From Clostridiaceae bacterium (lineage in GTDB: Bacteria; Bacillota; Clostridia; Lachnospirales; Lachnospiraceae): a DNA stretch of 64,000 bases. Of this stretch, positions 61,037 through 64,000 are shown piece by piece; position 1 is the first letter of the stretch; every line of letters starts with the position of its first letter. The stretch is from NCBI GenBank assembly GCA_910575435.1, contig CAJTGI010000007.1, positions 62,001 to 126,000 on the forward strand, read 5' to 3'. The position numbers were made by a program, and so were the translations under genes. The notes beneath the pieces are model-generated. The model was not told the origin of the DNA and did not search any database. It saw only the letters and a list, made by a program, of their open reading frames with translations.

Positions 61037-63121
61037 CTAACTCAAACTATCTTTTGCTTTTTTCAGGCTTTCCACATACCCGCACTGCTCATCCATGCAC
61101 ACCAGTTTGCTTCCCTTTTCCACCATAGCACCGCCACACTGGGGACACTTCTTGCTAGAGGGCTTCTGCCAAGACATGAAATCGCAGTCCGGATAAGCAA
61201 TGCACCCAAAATACCTTCTTCCCTTTTTGGTCTTTCTCCCCACCACGTCAGCACCGCACTTAGGGCAGGGCACCCCAATCTTTTCCAGATAAGGCTTGGT
61301 ATTGCGGCATTCCGGAAAGCCTGGGCAGGCCAGAAACTTCCCGTGGGGGCCATACTTCACCACCATATTCCTGCCGCACTCTTCGCAGATGACATCCGTC
61401 ACCTCGTCCTCAATGGTCACTTCCTCCAGTTCCTTCTGGGCCACTTCCACCGCCTCATGAAGGTCGGGATAGAAATTCTCCACCACGGTCTTCCAGCGGA
61501 CGGAACCATCCTCCACCCGGTCCAAAAGTCCCTCCATATAGGCTGTGAAATTCACATCCACAATGCTAGTGAAAGATCTTTTCATGATTTCGTTCACCAC
61601 TTCCCCCAGTTCCGTGATGTAGAGATTCTTCTTCTCCTTGGCAACATAGTGCCGATTGATAATCACAGAGATGGTGGGAGCATAGGTGCTGGGTCTTCCA
61701 ATACCCAGTTCCTCCAGCGTCCGCACTAGAGAAGCCTCGGTAAAATGAGCCGGCGGCTGAGTAAAATGCTGCTTCTTCTCGAAAGAATCAGCATTCATCT
61801 CCGTCCCCACAGCAATTTTCTTAGAAAGCACCCTCTTGTCAATCTTATCCTCCTCCGCCTGGTATATGGTCAGATACCCAGGAAACGCCACCTTGGATGC
61901 CGCAGAGGTAAAACGGTATTTGTCAGAATCAATCTTCACCGTAGTCGTTGCGAGCTTGGCGGGTGCCATCCTGCTCGCCAGAAACCTCTTCCAAATCAGC
62001 TGATAGAGGCGGAACTGATCCCTGGAAAGCTCATCTTTTACAGAAGCGGGGGTAATATCCACGTAAGTGGGACGGATTGCCTCATGGGCATCCTGAATCT
62101 TCTTCCCCTCCTTTGCCTTCTTCTCACCCGCCGCATGATAGTCGGCTCCGTAATTTTCTTCTATATAATCATAGGCCATGCTCTTGGCCTCCTCGGACAC
62201 TCTGGTAGAATCCGTACGCAGATAAGTAATCAAGCCTACCGTGCCTCTGCCCTTGACCTTCACGCCCTCGTAAAGCCCCTGGGCCAGCCGCATGGTCTTC
62301 TGGGTAGAGAAATTCAGGCTCTTTGCCGCCTCCTGCTGCAAGGTACTGGTGGTAAAGGGCAGAGGGCTTTTCTTCGTGCGCACCGTCTCCTTCATATCCG
62401 ATACTGCAAATACAGACTTCTTCAATTCTTTGATGATTTTGTCCAGTTCCTCCTCCGATTCAATGGACATTTTCTTATTTTTCAAGCCATAGAACTCCGC
62501 CTCGAAAGGCTTCTTATCCCCCTCTGGGCGAAACTCCCCGGTAAGGGTCCAATATTCCTTGGAGATAAAGGCATTGATCTCCTCCTCCCGGTCGGCAATA
62601 ATGCGAAGGGCTACAGACTGCACCCTTCCGGCACTGAGCCCCCTCTTCACCTTGGCCCAGAGCACGGGGCTGATCTGGTATCCAACCAATCGGTCCAGCA
62701 CTCTCCTGGCCTGCTGGGCATCCACCAGGTCCATGTCGATACTCCTGGCCTGCTTGATGGACTGCTTTACCGCATTCTTCGTAATCTCATTAAAGGTAAT
62801 GCGCCTAGTCTTCTCTGGGTCCAATTTTAACGCATGAAACAGATGCCAGGAAATCGCCTCCCCCTCCCGGTCCGGGTCGGTAGCAAGATATATTTTATCC
62901 GCCTTCTTCACCTCCCGGCGCAGTTTCGCCAGAAGTTCCCCCTTTCCCCGGATAGTAATATACTTCGGCTCAAAATCATTCTCCGTGTCAATTCCCAACT
63001 GACTCTTTGGCAAATCTCTCACATGACCATTGGAGGCAACCACCTCATAGGTACTTCCCAAAAACTTCTTAATTGTCGTCGCTTTGGACGGTGACTCCAC
63101 GATAACTAAATTCTTTGCCAT
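61037..63121 (-). CDS. topA: DNA topoisomerase I
   Basis: A 694-residue type IA topoisomerase that relaxes negative supercoils. TOPRIM domain (LVIVESPSKATTIKKFLG; ATDPDREGEAISWHL), catalytic Tyr in GLITYLRTDSTRVS, and three C-terminal zinc ribbons (CEECGRNMVVKYGPHGKFLAC, CPKCGADVVGRKTKKGRRYFGC, CPQCGGAMVEKGSKLVCMD). Confidence 0.97.
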   Translation of the reverse strand: MAKNLVIVESPSKATTIKKFLGSTYEVVASNGHVRDLPKSQLGIDTENDFEPKYITIRGKGELLAKLRREVKKADKIYLATDPDREGEAISWHLFHALKLDPEKTRRITFNEITKNAVKQSIKQARSIDMDLVDAQQARRVLDRLVGYQISPVLWAKVKRGLSAGRVQSVALRIIADREEEINAFISKEYWTLTGEFRPEGDKKPFEAEFYGLKNKKMSIESEEELDKIIKELKKSVFAVSDMKETVRTKKSPLPFTTSTLQQEAAKSLNFSTQKTMRLAQGLYEGVKVKGRGTVGLITYLRTDSTRVSEEAKSMAYDYIEENYGADYHAAGEKKAKEGKKIQDAHEAIRPTYVDITPASVKDELSRDQFRLYQLIWKRFLASRMAPAKLATTTVKIDSDKYRFTSAASKVAFPGYLTIYQAEEDKIDKRVLSKKIAVGTEMNADSFEKKQHFTQPPAHFTEASLVRTLEELGIGRPSTYAPTISVIINRHYVAKEKKNLYITELGEVVNEIMKRSFTSIVDVNFTAYMEGLLDRVEDGSVRWKTVVENFYPDLHEAVEVAQKELEEVTIEDEVTDVICEECGRNMVVKYGPHGKFLACPGFPECRNTKPYLEKIGVPCPKCGADVVGRKTKKGRRYFGCIAYPDCDFMSWQKPSSKKCPQCGGAMVEKGSKLVCMDEQCGYVESLKKAKDSLS

Positions 63122-63214
63122 TGTGCTACCTGCCTTTCAACCCTGTATATGCAGCGCAGACAGACTCCCGGCTCCTGCCCTCTCCCCAAAAGCCATTTTG
63201 CTGTATTATCACTA

Positions 63215-64000
63215 CTATAGCATAATGGCATAACGACGGTTCTCCGTCTCTCTCGCCAGTTTCCTTCGCTGCAGGGAATCCAGGGCAGCCAGCACCTCCT
63301 GTGGCTGCAAACCTGTCTCCTCCACTAGAATGGATATGGAAACAGGCTCCAAACTTAAAATAGCATACACTATTTTTTCTGTAGTTTCAAGCATAACATT
63401 TGTTTTTTTCTTTCTTTCCACCACATCCTCGTCAAAAAAGAGACCCAGCCCATCTAAAATATCACCCACCTTCGTAACAGGGCACGCTCCTATTTTCAGG
63501 AGTTCGTTTCCTCCCTGATACAAGGGATTGCAAATGCTTCCCGGAATGACAAAAATTTCTTTTCCCTGCTCCAGTCCCAGTTCTGCCGTAATCAGGGAGC
63601 CGCTCCCCTCCTTCGCCTCAATGACCAGAATGCCCCCGGAAAGCCCGCTGATCAGCCGATTCCTCATGGGAAAATTGTAGGGCAGGGGCGGCGTCTTTAA
63701 AGGAAACTCCGAGAGCAGGCCTCCCCGCCCCTGAATCTCCATAAAAGCATCCAGATGATTTCTGGGATAGCAGATATCCACCCCTGTGCCAAGCACACCA
63801 AAGGTTCTTCCACCGGGTGCCTGCATGGCTCCCCTCTGAGCGGCAATGTCGATACCCCGGGCCATCCCGCTGATAATAGGAATCCCATTGGCGGCCAGTT
63901 CCCTTCCAAACTTCTCCGCCAGAGCCCTCCCCTCCCCGGAGGCGTTCCTAGCCCCCACAATAGCCACGGCAGGAAGCGCTCCGGCAGGGAGGCTTCCCCG
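63215..64000 (-). CDS. dprA: DNA-processing protein DprA (partial, N-terminus outside window)
   Basis: The frame is open to the window edge. It has the Rossmann-fold motifs IISGMARGIDIAAQRGAMQAPGG, VLGTGVDICYPRNH and FVIPGSICNPLYQGGNELL, and a C-terminal winged helix (VSISILVEETGLQPQEVLAALDSLQRRKLAR). DprA loads RecA on incoming single strands in transformation. About 261 residues visible. Confidence 0.95.
   Translation of the reverse strand, partial: RGSLPAGALPAVAIVGARNASGEGRALAEKFGRELAANGIPIISGMARGIDIAAQRGAMQAPGGRTFGVLGTGVDICYPRNHLDAFMEIQGRGGLLSEFPLKTPPLPYNFPMRNRLISGLSGGILVIEAKEGSGSLITAELGLEQGKEIFVIPGSICNPLYQGGNELLKIGACPVTKVGDILDGLGLFFDEDVVERKKKTNVMLETTEKIVYAILSLEPVSISILVEETGLQPQEVLAALDSLQRRKLARETENRRYAIML

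Overview
This 64 kb window comes from a motile, spore-forming clostridial bacterium, most likely a member of the Lachnospiraceae. The evidence is spoIVA and a SleB-type cell-wall hydrolase, a single large flagellar/chemotaxis locus in Bacillus/Clostridium order beginning just downstream of codY, CheC/CheD/FliY-type adaptation proteins, a CIRCE-controlled groESL operon, and several small proteins that I associate with Lachnospiraceae genomes (DUF6115-, DUF6106- and DUF4190-like). All credible genes lie on the minus strand, so transcription runs from high to low coordinates. No rRNA, tRNA, CRISPR array, prophage or transposase gene was seen.

Layout, in direction of transcription. (1) 64000-60160: dprA (partial), topA, codY. 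(2) 59781-46813: flgB-flgC-fliE-fliF-fliG-fliH-fliI-fliJ-motE-like-fliK-flgD-TIGR02530-flgE, then (after a terminator) flbD-motA-motB. (3) 45101-36342: fliL-fliM-fliY-fliO-fliP-fliQ-fliR-flhB-flhA. (4) 36340-25145: flhF-flhG-PilZ-cheB-cheA-cheW-cheC-cheD-small membrane protein-sigma28-DUF342 protein-100 aa protein. (5) 25027-21416: DUF6115 protein, MltG-like protein, a eukaryotic-type HisA and a SleB-like hydrolase. (6) 21246-9860: glnS with a possible 26-codon leader, DUF2225 protein, groES-groEL, DUF6106-like protein, ffh-rpsP-khpA-rimM-trmD, apbE, DUF2752. (7) 9675-1: DUF4190 protein, spoIVA, SH3/C40 hydrolase, a membrane MutS-like ATPase, an unknown anchored protein and two flavoproteins (the last one partial).

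The flagellar genes encode the rod, MS ring, C ring, export gate, ATPase complex, hook, stator and chemotaxis adaptation apparatus. Flagellin, FlgM and, notably, CheY are not in the window. Candidate control points visible in the sequence are a promoter before flgB, a sigma28-type promoter before fliK, a terminator after flgE and a vegetative-type promoter before fliM.

The most unusual content is non-coding. A 601 bp element downstream of spoIVA is one giant imperfect hairpin flanked by an 8 bp target duplication. Its terminal sequence GTTACTATTCAC recurs at four other intergenic sites, two of them joined to a related, apparently covarying terminator hairpin. The rpsP leader can form two adjacent hairpins with mutually complementary 18 nt loops (a kissing-loop candidate). 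Several flagellar intergenic spacers share a structured repeat that starts at the upstream stop codon, and many start codons are preceded by shared leader modules that carry the ribosome binding site. Two cell-wall hydrolase promoters each carry a perfect WalR-type box.
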